A stretch of DNA of 64,000 bases from the NCBI RefSeq assembly GCF_003854275.1, contig NZ_QTQP01000015.1:62001-126000 (forward strand), given 5' to 3'. The DNA comes from Burkholderia sp. Bp8963 (lineage in GTDB: Bacteria > Pseudomonadota > Gammaproteobacteria > Burkholderiales > Burkholderiaceae). Positions 47,145 to 55,311 of this stretch are shown piece after piece (position 1 is the first letter of the stretch; each line of letters opens with the position of its first letter). The translations under genes and the position numbers were made by a program. Under the pieces are notes generated by a model, which was given only the letters and a program-made list of their open reading frames with translations, did no database searches and had not been told where the DNA came from.

Positions 47145-48757
47145 TTCGCACGCTCGCCGAATATTTCGGCCAAACTCTTGAAAATGTTCCCGAGAAGGTT
47201 GCGCTCCATTTCGGAAAGCGCTCGTACACGTATCGCGATTTCGATTGCGCCACGCGCGCGATCATCCAGTCGCTGCTGGATGCCGGCGTAGAGCGTCAGG
47301 ACCGCATCGTGATCTGCATGGGCAACGTGCCCGAAACGCTGCTGGTGTTCTGGGCGGCGCTGCGAATGGGCGTCTGTCCGTCCGTGATCGCGCCGGATCA
47401 GGGCACGGACAAGATCCGATTCATCGTCGCCGACGCCGAGCCGAAGGCGCTCGTGTGCACGATCGAGCTGGCTAACGAACTCGCCGCGGACGAAGTGTTC
47501 GCGAGCGGCAGGGTACGTCTGGTCGCGCACTGCCGCGACGATGCACAACGCGCGCTCGTGCCGCCGGGTGCCGACTGCTTGCAGGAGTGGATCGCCCGGC
47601 CGGCGGACCTCGCCATGCGCTGGACGCCGCCGCTGTCCGTCGATCTTGCATCGATCATCTTCACGTCGGGATCGACGGGCGAGCCGAAGGGTGTGGTCAT
47701 GGGCCACGACAACATGGTCGCAGCGTGCGATTCGATCACGCGCTATCTCGGCCTGGACGCGAACGACGTGATCCTGGTCGTGCTGCCGCTATCGTTCGAT
47801 TACGGCCTCTATCAGGCGATCATGGCTGTTGCGGTCGGCGCGACAATCGTCCTCGAACAAGGCTTGCTCAACCCCGCCGCAGTCTTCAAGCGCATCGACG
47901 AGCACCTCTGCACCGTGATGCCGATCGTGCCCTCGCTTGCGACACTGCTCGGTGAATTCCGGCTGCGCGTGACGGCATCGCTCGCCTCGGTACGCATGGT
48001 GACCAACACCGGCGCGGCATTGACGTCGAAGCACATGGATGTCGTGCGCGCCGTATTTCCCGACGCCCGATTGTTCTCGATGTACGGGCTGACCGAATGC
48101 AAGCGGTGCACGTATCTGCCACCAGACGATCTCGAGCGCAAACCGGACAGCGTTGGCGTGGCGATCCCGAACACCGAGATCGTCGTCGTCGACGACGAGA
48201 ACCAGCTGTGCGCGCCGGGTGTCGTCGGCCAGCTAGTCGTGCGCGGCGCGACGGTGATGCGCGGCTACTGGCGGCGAGCGGAATTGACCGCGCGGCGCAT
48301 CGGCGTGCATCCGGTCTATGGCGACCGGGCGCTGTACACGGGCGACTTCGGCTATTTGGACCAAGACGGCTATTTCTTCTTCATCGGACGCGCCGACGAG
48401 ACGATGAAGATCCGTGGACGCAAGGTGTCGCCGCTGGAGGTCGAGGCGGCAATTCGCGCGTTCCCCGGCGTTGCGGACGTCGCGATCGCGCCGGTCCCGC
48501 AGCCCGCTACTGCCGACGACGCGTTCGTGGCGTTCGTGCGCGGCCCGTTCGGCGATGAGTTCGAGGAGTTGATGGACGCGGAGGCGCACCGCCGCCTCGC
48601 CGCTTATCACCGGCCACTGCGCTTCTTCCATGTGCGCAGCCTGCCGACGTCGACAAACGGCAAGGTCGATCGCAAGCGCCTCGTGCAGATGGCGCAGGAG
48701 GAGCTAGCGGTCGCGGCGCCGGCGGTACACGCGGCAGGCGTGTCTGCTGGCATCTGA
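47141..48757 (+). CDS. AMP-forming acyl ligase (acyl-CoA/acyl-ACP synthetase)
   Basis: A 538-residue ANL-superfamily ligase that activates a carboxylic acid with ATP and transfers it to CoA or a carrier thiol. Core motifs: IIFTSGSTGEPKG (172-184), YGLTECKRCTYLPPDD, LYTGDFGYLDQDGYFFFIGR, MKIRGRKVSPLEVE and the catalytic Lys in TNGKVDRKRL. The YGLTE-x-x-R-x-TYLPP sequence recalls the ligases that accompany PLP decarboxylases and carrier proteins in exosortase-A loci. Here the likely partner is the ACP at 42728. ggagg (47130-47134) precedes the ATG. The remaining upstream open frame belongs to the MATE gene. Confidence 0.9.
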   Translation: MIRTLAEYFGQTLENVPEKVALHFGKRSYTYRDFDCATRAIIQSLLDAGVERQDRIVICMGNVPETLLVFWAALRMGVCPSVIAPDQGTDKIRFIVADAEPKALVCTIELANELAADEVFASGRVRLVAHCRDDAQRALVPPGADCLQEWIARPADLAMRWTPPLSVDLASIIFTSGSTGEPKGVVMGHDNMVAACDSITRYLGLDANDVILVVLPLSFDYGLYQAIMAVAVGATIVLEQGLLNPAAVFKRIDEHLCTVMPIVPSLATLLGEFRLRVTASLASVRMVTNTGAALTSKHMDVVRAVFPDARLFSMYGLTECKRCTYLPPDDLERKPDSVGVAIPNTEIVVVDDENQLCAPGVVGQLVVRGATVMRGYWRRAELTARRIGVHPVYGDRALYTGDFGYLDQDGYFFFIGRADETMKIRGRKVSPLEVEAAIRAFPGVADVAIAPVPQPATADDAFVAFVRGPFGDEFEELMDAEAHRRLAAYHRPLRFFHVRSLPTSTNGKVDRKRLVQMAQEELAVAAPAVHAAGVSAGI

Positions 48758-48781
48758 GGATTCAGTGAAAAGGATGCATTC

Positions 48782-49717
48782 ATGTTGACGGTCGAAGACA
48801 TCTGCTACGTGATTCCCGAGCAGCGCGAAGACATCGCTCCGATGCGCGACAAGATCGGGCTCAGCGATGCCGAGATGAAGGTGTACACCCGCATTTACGG
48901 GCTCGCGCGCGTGCCGGTGCATCGCGGCCCAATCGAGCAGATGATGACGCCGGCGGTCAGGGCGCTGATCGAGCGAAACAACGTTGATCCCGCAAGAGTG
49001 AAGTACCTCGTGCACTGCCATACCGCGCAGATGACGTGGCCGTACATGCGCAGCCTCCCGGCCGAAATCTGCAACGACGTGGGGCTGACCCATGCGGTCG
49101 GGTTCGGCATGACAGCGTCGAACTGCGCGTCGACGATGGTGGCGTTGCGCAACCTTGAGTCGCTGCTTTCCACAGATCCCGACGACGACGCGCTAGCGAT
49201 CGTCGTCACGGCGGACCAGGCATTTTCCCGAACGCTGCGATGGATTCCGAACACGACGTTCTGCGGCGATGCCGCCGCCGCGATGCTGCTCGGCAAGCGC
49301 GACCGGGGCGCCCGGCTGGTCGCGCTGCGGACCAACACCTTCGGCCAGCATTCGCGCGGTATCTGGCAGCGGCGGGAGGAGGCCGGCGAATTCGACCGGA
49401 CCTATCCCGAACGGCTCGCGGAGGTGATGAAGCAGACCCTCGATGATGCGGGCCTCGAGTGGAGCGACATCAAGGTCGTATTTCCGCACAACGTCAATCT
49501 GTTCTCGTGGCAGCGCGTGTCGAAGATTCTGCAGCTTCCATTCGAGCGAATCTTTCTCGATCTGTTGCCGGAAACAGGCCACTGCTTCGGCGCGGACATG
49601 CTGTTCAATTGGGCCGTGGGCCGCGAGCGCCGACAGGTTGGGCGCGGGGATGCCGTGATGATCGCGACGGCGGGGATCGGCGCGGTGTTCGCCGCCGCCG
49701 CCTTCGTGGAGGGTTGA
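48782..49717 (+). CDS. KAS III-family condensing or acyl-transfer enzyme
   Basis: A 311-residue thiolase-fold enzyme. The nucleophile is Cys115 in GMTASNCASTMVAL; His236 lies in FPHNVNLFSW, a variant of PHQANxRI; but the Asn of GNTSAAS is replaced, with His267 in TGHCFGAD at the expected place. Cys with two His is an unusual set and suggests either a decarboxylation-independent condensation or ester/amide formation, as for CerJ-type KAS III acyltransferases. It may pair with the Ser-type homologue at 43006. The ATG follows aaaagga. Confidence 0.82.
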   Translation: MLTVEDICYVIPEQREDIAPMRDKIGLSDAEMKVYTRIYGLARVPVHRGPIEQMMTPAVRALIERNNVDPARVKYLVHCHTAQMTWPYMRSLPAEICNDVGLTHAVGFGMTASNCASTMVALRNLESLLSTDPDDDALAIVVTADQAFSRTLRWIPNTTFCGDAAAAMLLGKRDRGARLVALRTNTFGQHSRGIWQRREEAGEFDRTYPERLAEVMKQTLDDAGLEWSDIKVVFPHNVNLFSWQRVSKILQLPFERIFLDLLPETGHCFGADMLFNWAVGRERRQVGRGDAVMIATAGIGAVFAAAAFVEG

Positions 49718-49720
49718 GCG

Positions 49721-51358
49721 ATGGGCGATCACGATCTGTCCCGTAGCGTGCCCGCCGCTGTCGGCCCCCGCACGAACCTGGTCAGCCGCTTCCATCGGCA
49801 GGCGCTTGCGGCACCCGACCGGATCGCGCTAGTGATCGACGGCGAGCGCTGGTCATACGGCGATCTGCTCGACGCGGCGATCCGGCTGAGCAATGTCGCA
49901 ATCCGCTCACACAATGCCGGACGGGACGCGAAGCCGTCGCTGATGGCAGCGCTCGGCAGCCGTCAGGCTGCCCAGTATGTCGCAAGCATCGCCGCTCCAA
50001 TGAGCGGTTGGACCTACATGCCGCTGTTCGCCGGGGATCCCGCATCGCGTGTCGTCCAAACACTCGAACGGGAAAGGCCGGCTGTCCTCGTAGTTGACTC
50101 GTCCGGTGCCGTGTTGCTGCCGGACATTCTGCCGCATCTCGGTTTCGCGCTTCAGATCATCGGTCCGGACAGCGATGATCTCGCAGTTCCAGCGCCCCAT
50201 CGCTTCCACGGAAGGCGTGCGCTAGACGGCATGCCGGCCTGCCACGCCGAACCGGCCGCGTGCGACGTGAGTACGGTCGCGTACCTGTTGTTCACGTCGG
50301 GTAGCACGGGTGTGCCGAAGGGCGTACCGATCACGCACGGCAATCTGCTGGCATTCGTCGAGAGCGCAGCGCTGCGCCTTGCGTCGACCGCGGAAGACCG
50401 CTTCGGGCAAATCTCGAACTTGAGCTGGGACGTCAGCATCTTCGAGAGCCATGTCGCGTGGGCGACTGGGGGCAGCGTGCATCGGCTGCCGGATCAGTTG
50501 ATCCGGATTCCCGCCTACATCCGGGCGCAGCGCTTGACGAACTGGTTCTCGACGCCTTCGGTCGCGATCATGCTGCAGGATCTACATGCGCTGCAGCCGA
50601 ACGCGCTCGCGAGCCTGAGATGCAGCGTGTTCGCCGGGGAGGCGCTGCCGACCAGCCTCGTGCGGCGATGGCACGAGGCCGCTCCGCACAGCGTGATCGA
50701 GAATTTCTACGGGCCGACGGAGGCATCGGTCGCAATTGCCTGCCACCGCTGGCACCACGGCGACGACGGCGAATTCGTTCCGTTTGGCGAACCGCTGCCG
50801 GGGCAGACGCTCGTCGCGCGCGACGAGCGCGGCGAGCCGGTGGCGGACGGTGCGACCGGTGAACTGTATCTGTCGGGAAGCCAGGTAGCATCCGGCTACC
50901 GAAACAATCCCAATGAAACCGCACGGCGATTCCTGCGTGGCGCGGACGGACGGCTCTGGTACCGTACCGGCGATCTGGCGACGCACACCGCGCGCGGCTG
51001 GCGCTTCGTCGGCCGGGTAGACGACCAGTTGAAGGTCCAGGGCTACCGGGTCGAACGTCTCGAAGTCGAGGCGATGCTGCGCGAAGCCGCCGGAACGCAG
51101 AACGCGGTGATAGTGATGCTCCCGCTCAACGATCAGAGCAGCATCCTGACGATTCATGGCGTCGTCGCGAACACGTCGCTCAACAGCGCGGCGATCCTGC
51201 GCCGCTGTCGCGAGCTGATGCCCGCGTACATGGTGCCGACTGCCATCCATCTGCGCGAGATCCCACGTACGTCGAGCGGCAAGGTGGACTACGGGCACCT
51301 GCGGACGCTTCTGCTCGATACGTCGCCGGTTCCGGACACCGAGCAGGGAGCGACGTGA
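49721..51358 (+). CDS. Stand-alone NRPS-type adenylation domain
   Basis: A 545-residue amino-acid-activating A domain without its own carrier domain. Cores seen: LLFTSGSTGVPKG (A3, about 189-201), LSWDVSIFESHV (A4), NFYGPTEASV (A5), LWYRTGDLA (A7), GRVDDQLKVQGYRVERLEVE (A8) and SSGKVD with the Lys of A10. Asp in A4 fits an alpha-amino acid substrate. My manual reading of the pocket gives D-V-F-S-V-A-F-V-A, for which I can name no confident substrate. It begins 3 bases after the KAS III gene and shares its stop region with the transglutaminase-like gene (TGATG). Confidence 0.88.
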   Translation: MGDHDLSRSVPAAVGPRTNLVSRFHRQALAAPDRIALVIDGERWSYGDLLDAAIRLSNVAIRSHNAGRDAKPSLMAALGSRQAAQYVASIAAPMSGWTYMPLFAGDPASRVVQTLERERPAVLVVDSSGAVLLPDILPHLGFALQIIGPDSDDLAVPAPHRFHGRRALDGMPACHAEPAACDVSTVAYLLFTSGSTGVPKGVPITHGNLLAFVESAALRLASTAEDRFGQISNLSWDVSIFESHVAWATGGSVHRLPDQLIRIPAYIRAQRLTNWFSTPSVAIMLQDLHALQPNALASLRCSVFAGEALPTSLVRRWHEAAPHSVIENFYGPTEASVAIACHRWHHGDDGEFVPFGEPLPGQTLVARDERGEPVADGATGELYLSGSQVASGYRNNPNETARRFLRGADGRLWYRTGDLATHTARGWRFVGRVDDQLKVQGYRVERLEVEAMLREAAGTQNAVIVMLPLNDQSSILTIHGVVANTSLNSAAILRRCRELMPAYMVPTAIHLREIPRTSSGKVDYGHLRTLLLDTSPVPDTEQGAT

Positions 51359-52290
51359 TGAACACGGCCATCACCCGCGACTGGGCGACGTTTTCCCGCC
51401 AGACAGTCGTCAGCGATCCCGGTGCCCACGCGGCACGCGCCACCGTAGCTAGCCTCGCGCCATCCGACCTCGTCGAATGCATCGGACGCACTGTACTTAA
51501 CTTCGTTACGGATCGAACGCTCGTCGACAGTGCGCTGTTCGCGTCGCGACTCTGGCAAGTCGACTTGCGGACCACCGAGGCGATGCTCGATGCGTTGTTC
51601 GCGATCTCGGAAACGTCGCTGTCGGCACCGCGCCGCCCCGACGAGAGGATCGTGGGGAACTGCCGGGACACTGCGCTGTTGTGCGCGTCGGTCCTGCGCA
51701 CATACGCGGTTCCAGCGCGCGTGCGCTATGGCTTCGCGCACCGCCTTTACCGGCCGCACGCACGTATGCACGAACACGCGGTCACTGAATTCTTCGACGG
51801 GCAACGATGGCAAACGATCGACTGCCGAATGCACGGCGAAGTTATCGCGCTTCACGATATCGACCTCGTGCCGGGCCAATTGCTGCCCGACGGCCTGTTC
51901 GTGCCAGCGCTGACGCTGTGGCACCAGTGCCGCAGCGGTGAGCGCGATTTCGCGACGTTCGGCGGCCCGCACGGCGGCCTCGGCCGGGGCATGAGCGCAG
52001 TCGCCAAGTATGCGTATCTCGACATCGCGTCGCTGAACGGCTTCGAACCGCTTATGTGGGACGTCTGGGGTCCGGCGCTTTTCCGTCACCCGGAGGCGGT
52101 CATCGACGACGAAGAAGAACTCGAAGCGCTCGACAGGTGCGCATGCCTGAATCCTGACGAGCCTGGGGAGTGGGCACGGCTGCGTGACGTCTACGAATCG
52201 AGCGACGTGCTTCGCGTGCCGGGCGTCGTCACGTCGTTCAGCCCGCAAGCCGGAGTGCGCCGCTGGCCGCTGCCGACGCACGAATCCTGA
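51358..52290 (+). CDS. Transglutaminase-like enzyme, possible amide synthase
   Basis: A 310-residue protein with a transglutaminase/cysteine protease core: Cys102 in VGNCRDTALLCASVLR, His140 in MHEHAVTEFF and Asp155 in WQTIDCRMHG, a complete triad. In andrimid synthesis the transglutaminase AdmF joins two carrier-bound acyl groups by an amide bond; by analogy this enzyme may couple the ACP-bound product to the amino acid activated by the preceding A domain. The chosen ATG shares one base with the A-domain stop (TGATG), preferred over a GTG three bases earlier. The C-terminal third (from about residue 190) is not recognisable. Confidence 0.75.
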   Translation: MNTAITRDWATFSRQTVVSDPGAHAARATVASLAPSDLVECIGRTVLNFVTDRTLVDSALFASRLWQVDLRTTEAMLDALFAISETSLSAPRRPDERIVGNCRDTALLCASVLRTYAVPARVRYGFAHRLYRPHARMHEHAVTEFFDGQRWQTIDCRMHGEVIALHDIDLVPGQLLPDGLFVPALTLWHQCRSGERDFATFGGPHGGLGRGMSAVAKYAYLDIASLNGFEPLMWDVWGPALFRHPEAVIDDEEELEALDRCACLNPDEPGEWARLRDVYESSDVLRVPGVVTSFSPQAGVRRWPLPTHES

Positions 52291-52314
52291 ATCCACCCTC
52301 GAAGCGAATCCATT

Positions 52315-53061
52315 ATGCGATCCATTACCCCTTGCGCCGCGCGTCTCGTCGATGTCGACAAACAATACCAAGCCGGAAACCAGCAGATCCGCGCGGTCCG
52401 TCGCGTGTCGCTGGAAATTCCATCCGGAACGTTCTGGATGGTGACCGGACCGTCTGGCTGCGGGAAATCGACCCTGCTCAACCTACTCGGCTGCGTCGAC
52501 GCTCCCGATGCCGGCGACATTGAAATTGACGGCCAGAGCATCGCGCGTCTGCCTGAACGCCAGTTGACGCGCTTCCGGCGCGAGAAGATCGGCTTCATTT
52601 TCCAGAGCTTCAATCTGGTGCCGGTTCTGAGCGCGCAGGAGAACGTCGAATATCCGCTGCGGTTGCTCGGTCTCGGCCGCAGCGAGCGCGTTGGGCGCGC
52701 GCAGGCGGCGCTCGACATGGTGGGCCTCGGTCGCGAGCGCGACCGGCGGCCCGGCGAACTCAGCGGCGGGCAGCAGCAACGCGTCGCGATTGCCCGCGCG
52801 CTCGTCAAGGAGCCGTCGCTGGTGCTCGCGGACGAACCGACCGCCAACCTGGATTCCGCGACGAGCGCGGAGGTCGTCGCGCTGATGCGGTCGATGCAGC
52901 GCTCGTCCCGCACCACGTTCGTTTTCTCGACGCACGACAGCGAGTTGCTCGGCGAGGCAGATATCGTCGCGTACATGAAGGACGGCGGCTTCGACACTGC
53001 AAGCGGCGTCCGGCCGTACTCCCAGCCGGGCGCCGGCGTTCACGCCGCCGCGCATTCCTAA
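52315..53061 (+). CDS. ABC transporter ATPase, MacB/LolD type
   Basis: A 248-residue ATP-binding subunit. Walker A is GPSGCGKST (45-53), Q-loop FIFQSFNLVP, signature LSGGQQQRVAIARAL (149 onward), Walker B LVLADEPTANLD, and the switch His is in VFSTHD. This sequence type belongs to the MacB/LolD/FtsE group, which powers mechanotransmission rather than bulk transport through the membrane. It lies directly before the FtsX/MacB-like permease gene with 18 bases between, and should act with it as the energy source for export from the periplasm or inner membrane. Confidence 0.93.
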   Translation: MRSITPCAARLVDVDKQYQAGNQQIRAVRRVSLEIPSGTFWMVTGPSGCGKSTLLNLLGCVDAPDAGDIEIDGQSIARLPERQLTRFRREKIGFIFQSFNLVPVLSAQENVEYPLRLLGLGRSERVGRAQAALDMVGLGRERDRRPGELSGGQQQRVAIARALVKEPSLVLADEPTANLDSATSAEVVALMRSMQRSSRTTFVFSTHDSELLGEADIVAYMKDGGFDTASGVRPYSQPGAGVHAAAHS

Positions 53062-53079
53062 CCCCCCATCTTGGCTACT

Positions 53080-54474
53080 ATGCTCGACATCGCACTGCGA
53101 AACCTGGTACGCAACCGCCGGCGCTCGATTGTCACCGCGGCATCGATCGCGATTGGCAGCGTCGCCGTCACGCTGTTCAGCGCGTTCGCCGCCAACGTTA
53201 CGAACGGGCTGCAGACGGAAACCGTTGTTCGCCTCGGTCATCTGAACATCTTCCGCAAGGGCTACTTCGCGTCGGGCGGCGGCAACCCCGGCGCTTACGG
53301 TATTCCCGGCTACGCGCCCCTGATCGACAAGCTCCGGTCCGATCCGCTCCTCAAGCCGATGCTGACTGTCGTGACGCCGACCGTCAGTGTCGGCGGCATC
53401 GTCAGCGGCACCGACTCGGATGCGTCCAGCACGTTCTTCGCGCAGGGGGTCGTGCCCGCGGACCGTCAAACGATGGCGCAATGGAACGCGTACGGCCTGC
53501 CCGGCGCCGCCGATGCGCTAACGTCCGGCGTGCCCGAAGGCTCGATCGATAGCGGCATCGTCGGCGCAGGGCTCGCCCGCATCCTGAATCTTTGCGTGCC
53601 ACCGGCTCCCCGCTGCGGGAACGGGGCGGCGGCCACGCAGACGCCGCCATCGCCGCCGGCCGATGGCACGCAGGCTCAACGCTTCGCCGATCTGGCGAAA
53701 GATGTCGCGGGCACAGGCGACCGGGCACCGGAATCCACCGTCAACCTGCTCGCCGCGACGTCCGGCGGCGCGCCAAACGTCGTCACCCTGCGCGTCGTCC
53801 GGCAAGTACGGCTTGGCATCAAGGAGCTCGACGACCGGTACGTCGGCATGCCGATCGCTCTCGCGCAGAAGCTGCTGTTCGGGCGCGGTGAGCGGCAGGC
53901 GACCGCGATCGTCGTTCAGCTCAAGGACACCGCCAACCTGCCGCGCGCGAGGGAGCGCATCGCGCAGCTCACGCACGACAGCGCCGCACCGCTTGAAATC
54001 ATCGACTTCGCAACGCTTTCGCCCGCATACCGGCAAATCAACGAGTTCTACGGAACGTTGTCAAATTGCCTGATGGTGTTGATCTGTACTGTCGCGTTGT
54101 TCATGACCGTCAACACGATGAGCGCAAGCATCTTCGAGCGAACGCGCGAGATCGGTACGCTGCGCGCGCTGGGGATGGACCGCGGGCCGCTGCGCCGACT
54201 ATTCGTCGCCGAAGGGCTGCTGCTCGGCACGGCTGGCGCGACGCTGGGAGTCGGACTGGCTGCAGCGCTCGTGCTCGCGCTGAACCACGCTGGCCTAACT
54301 TGGATGCCGCCCGGCAGCCTGCGGCCGGTACCGATGCGCTTCAGCTTCGTCGGCGCCGTGCCAACGACCGTCGTCCTCTGGGTACTACTCGTGTTCAGTG
54401 CGGGACTGGCCGCGCGGTTCGCCGCGGGCCGTGCGGCGCGCCTGAACGTCGTCACCGCGTTGCGTCACGCGTGA
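53080..54474 (+). CDS. ABC permease, MacB/FtsX-like
   Basis: A 464-residue permease with the four-span MacB/LolCE layout: one span near the N-terminus (SIVTAASIAIGSVAVTLFSA), a large periplasmic domain of about 290 residues, and three C-terminal spans (around LMVLICTVALFMTVNTMSAS, GLLLGTAGATLGVGLAAALV and TVVLWVLLVFSAGLAARFA). The conserved EIGTLRALGM loop before the third span couples to the ATPase. The chosen ATG at 53080 begins MLDIALRNLVRNRRR; a TTG nine bases upstream is possible. With the LolA-like and barrel proteins it forms an envelope export system. Confidence 0.92.
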   Translation: MLDIALRNLVRNRRRSIVTAASIAIGSVAVTLFSAFAANVTNGLQTETVVRLGHLNIFRKGYFASGGGNPGAYGIPGYAPLIDKLRSDPLLKPMLTVVTPTVSVGGIVSGTDSDASSTFFAQGVVPADRQTMAQWNAYGLPGAADALTSGVPEGSIDSGIVGAGLARILNLCVPPAPRCGNGAAATQTPPSPPADGTQAQRFADLAKDVAGTGDRAPESTVNLLAATSGGAPNVVTLRVVRQVRLGIKELDDRYVGMPIALAQKLLFGRGERQATAIVVQLKDTANLPRARERIAQLTHDSAAPLEIIDFATLSPAYRQINEFYGTLSNCLMVLICTVALFMTVNTMSASIFERTREIGTLRALGMDRGPLRRLFVAEGLLLGTAGATLGVGLAAALVLALNHAGLTWMPPGSLRPVPMRFSFVGAVPTTVVLWVLLVFSAGLAARFAAGRAARLNVVTALRHA

Positions 54475-54522
54475 GCCACCAATCGGCCGCCCGCTGGCGG
54501 CCATCATCGACCTCGGAGACCC

Positions 54523-55311
54523 ATGCGAAGAAGATCCTTCATGTTCGGCGCCCTTGCCATGCCCGGACTGCTCGCGCTGCCCCGCTATGCGGACGCCACC
54601 ACCCGGAACGCCGACGACATCGTCACTGCAGTCGAGCGCCTGCTCGATCCGACGCCCGCGTATCGGATGTTCAACACGATAGTCCAGTACGAGAACGGTG
54701 CTGAAATAAGCCGCATCAAGGTCGCCGTCTTCACGAAGCGGCATCAGTCGTCGGGCAAATGGTTGGACATCGTCCAGTACATCGATCCGCCACGCGATAC
54801 TGGCAAGACCTTGCTCAATGACGGCGACGCGCTGTGGTTTTACGATCCCGCGTCGCGAGCCAGCCTGCGCATCTCGATGCAGCAGCGACTGCTCGGTCAG
54901 GCATCGAACGGCGACGTTCTCACTATCAACTACAGTCGCGATTACCGCGCGCGGTTGACCGGCGAAGCCGCCGTTGACGACGCCGATAAGAGACCGCACG
55001 ACTGCAATGTCGTCGAGTTCACCGCCGCGTCCGACGCGGCCGTCTACGGTCGCCTCGAATACTGGATCGACAAGACCACGAACGCGATCGTCAAAGGCAA
55101 GTGCTACGCGGACAGCGGACAGCTTCTGAAGCTCGTGTATTACCGAGAGCAAAAGCCGACGCTCGGCGGGGTGCGTCCGATGCAGGCCGTGCTGATCGAT
55201 GCCGTGAACACCCGCCTTGTGACCACGATGAATTTCAGCGACTTCCGCGCCGTCGACATCCCCGATGCCTGGTTCCAACGTTCGTACCTGCCGCGCATCG
55301 ATGCGTCCTGA
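54523..55311 (+). CDS. LolA-like periplasmic outer-membrane-sorting protein
   Basis: A 262-residue exported protein of the outer-membrane lipoprotein-sorting (LolA-like) superfamily. The signal peptide MRRRSFMFGALAMPGLLALP carries twin-arginine-like RRRSFMF residues but could also use the general pathway. The mature part has the beta-rich core with FTKRHQSSGKWLDIVQYIDP, LWFYDPASRASLRISMQQRL and YGRLEYWIDKTTNAIVKGK. Such proteins ferry hydrophobic cargo across the periplasm. It sits between the ABC permease and the outer-membrane barrel, whose start overlaps its end by 11 bases, so the three are built as one unit. Confidence 0.85.
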   Translation: MRRRSFMFGALAMPGLLALPRYADATTRNADDIVTAVERLLDPTPAYRMFNTIVQYENGAEISRIKVAVFTKRHQSSGKWLDIVQYIDPPRDTGKTLLNDGDALWFYDPASRASLRISMQQRLLGQASNGDVLTINYSRDYRARLTGEAAVDDADKRPHDCNVVEFTAASDAAVYGRLEYWIDKTTNAIVKGKCYADSGQLLKLVYYREQKPTLGGVRPMQAVLIDAVNTRLVTTMNFSDFRAVDIPDAWFQRSYLPRIDAS

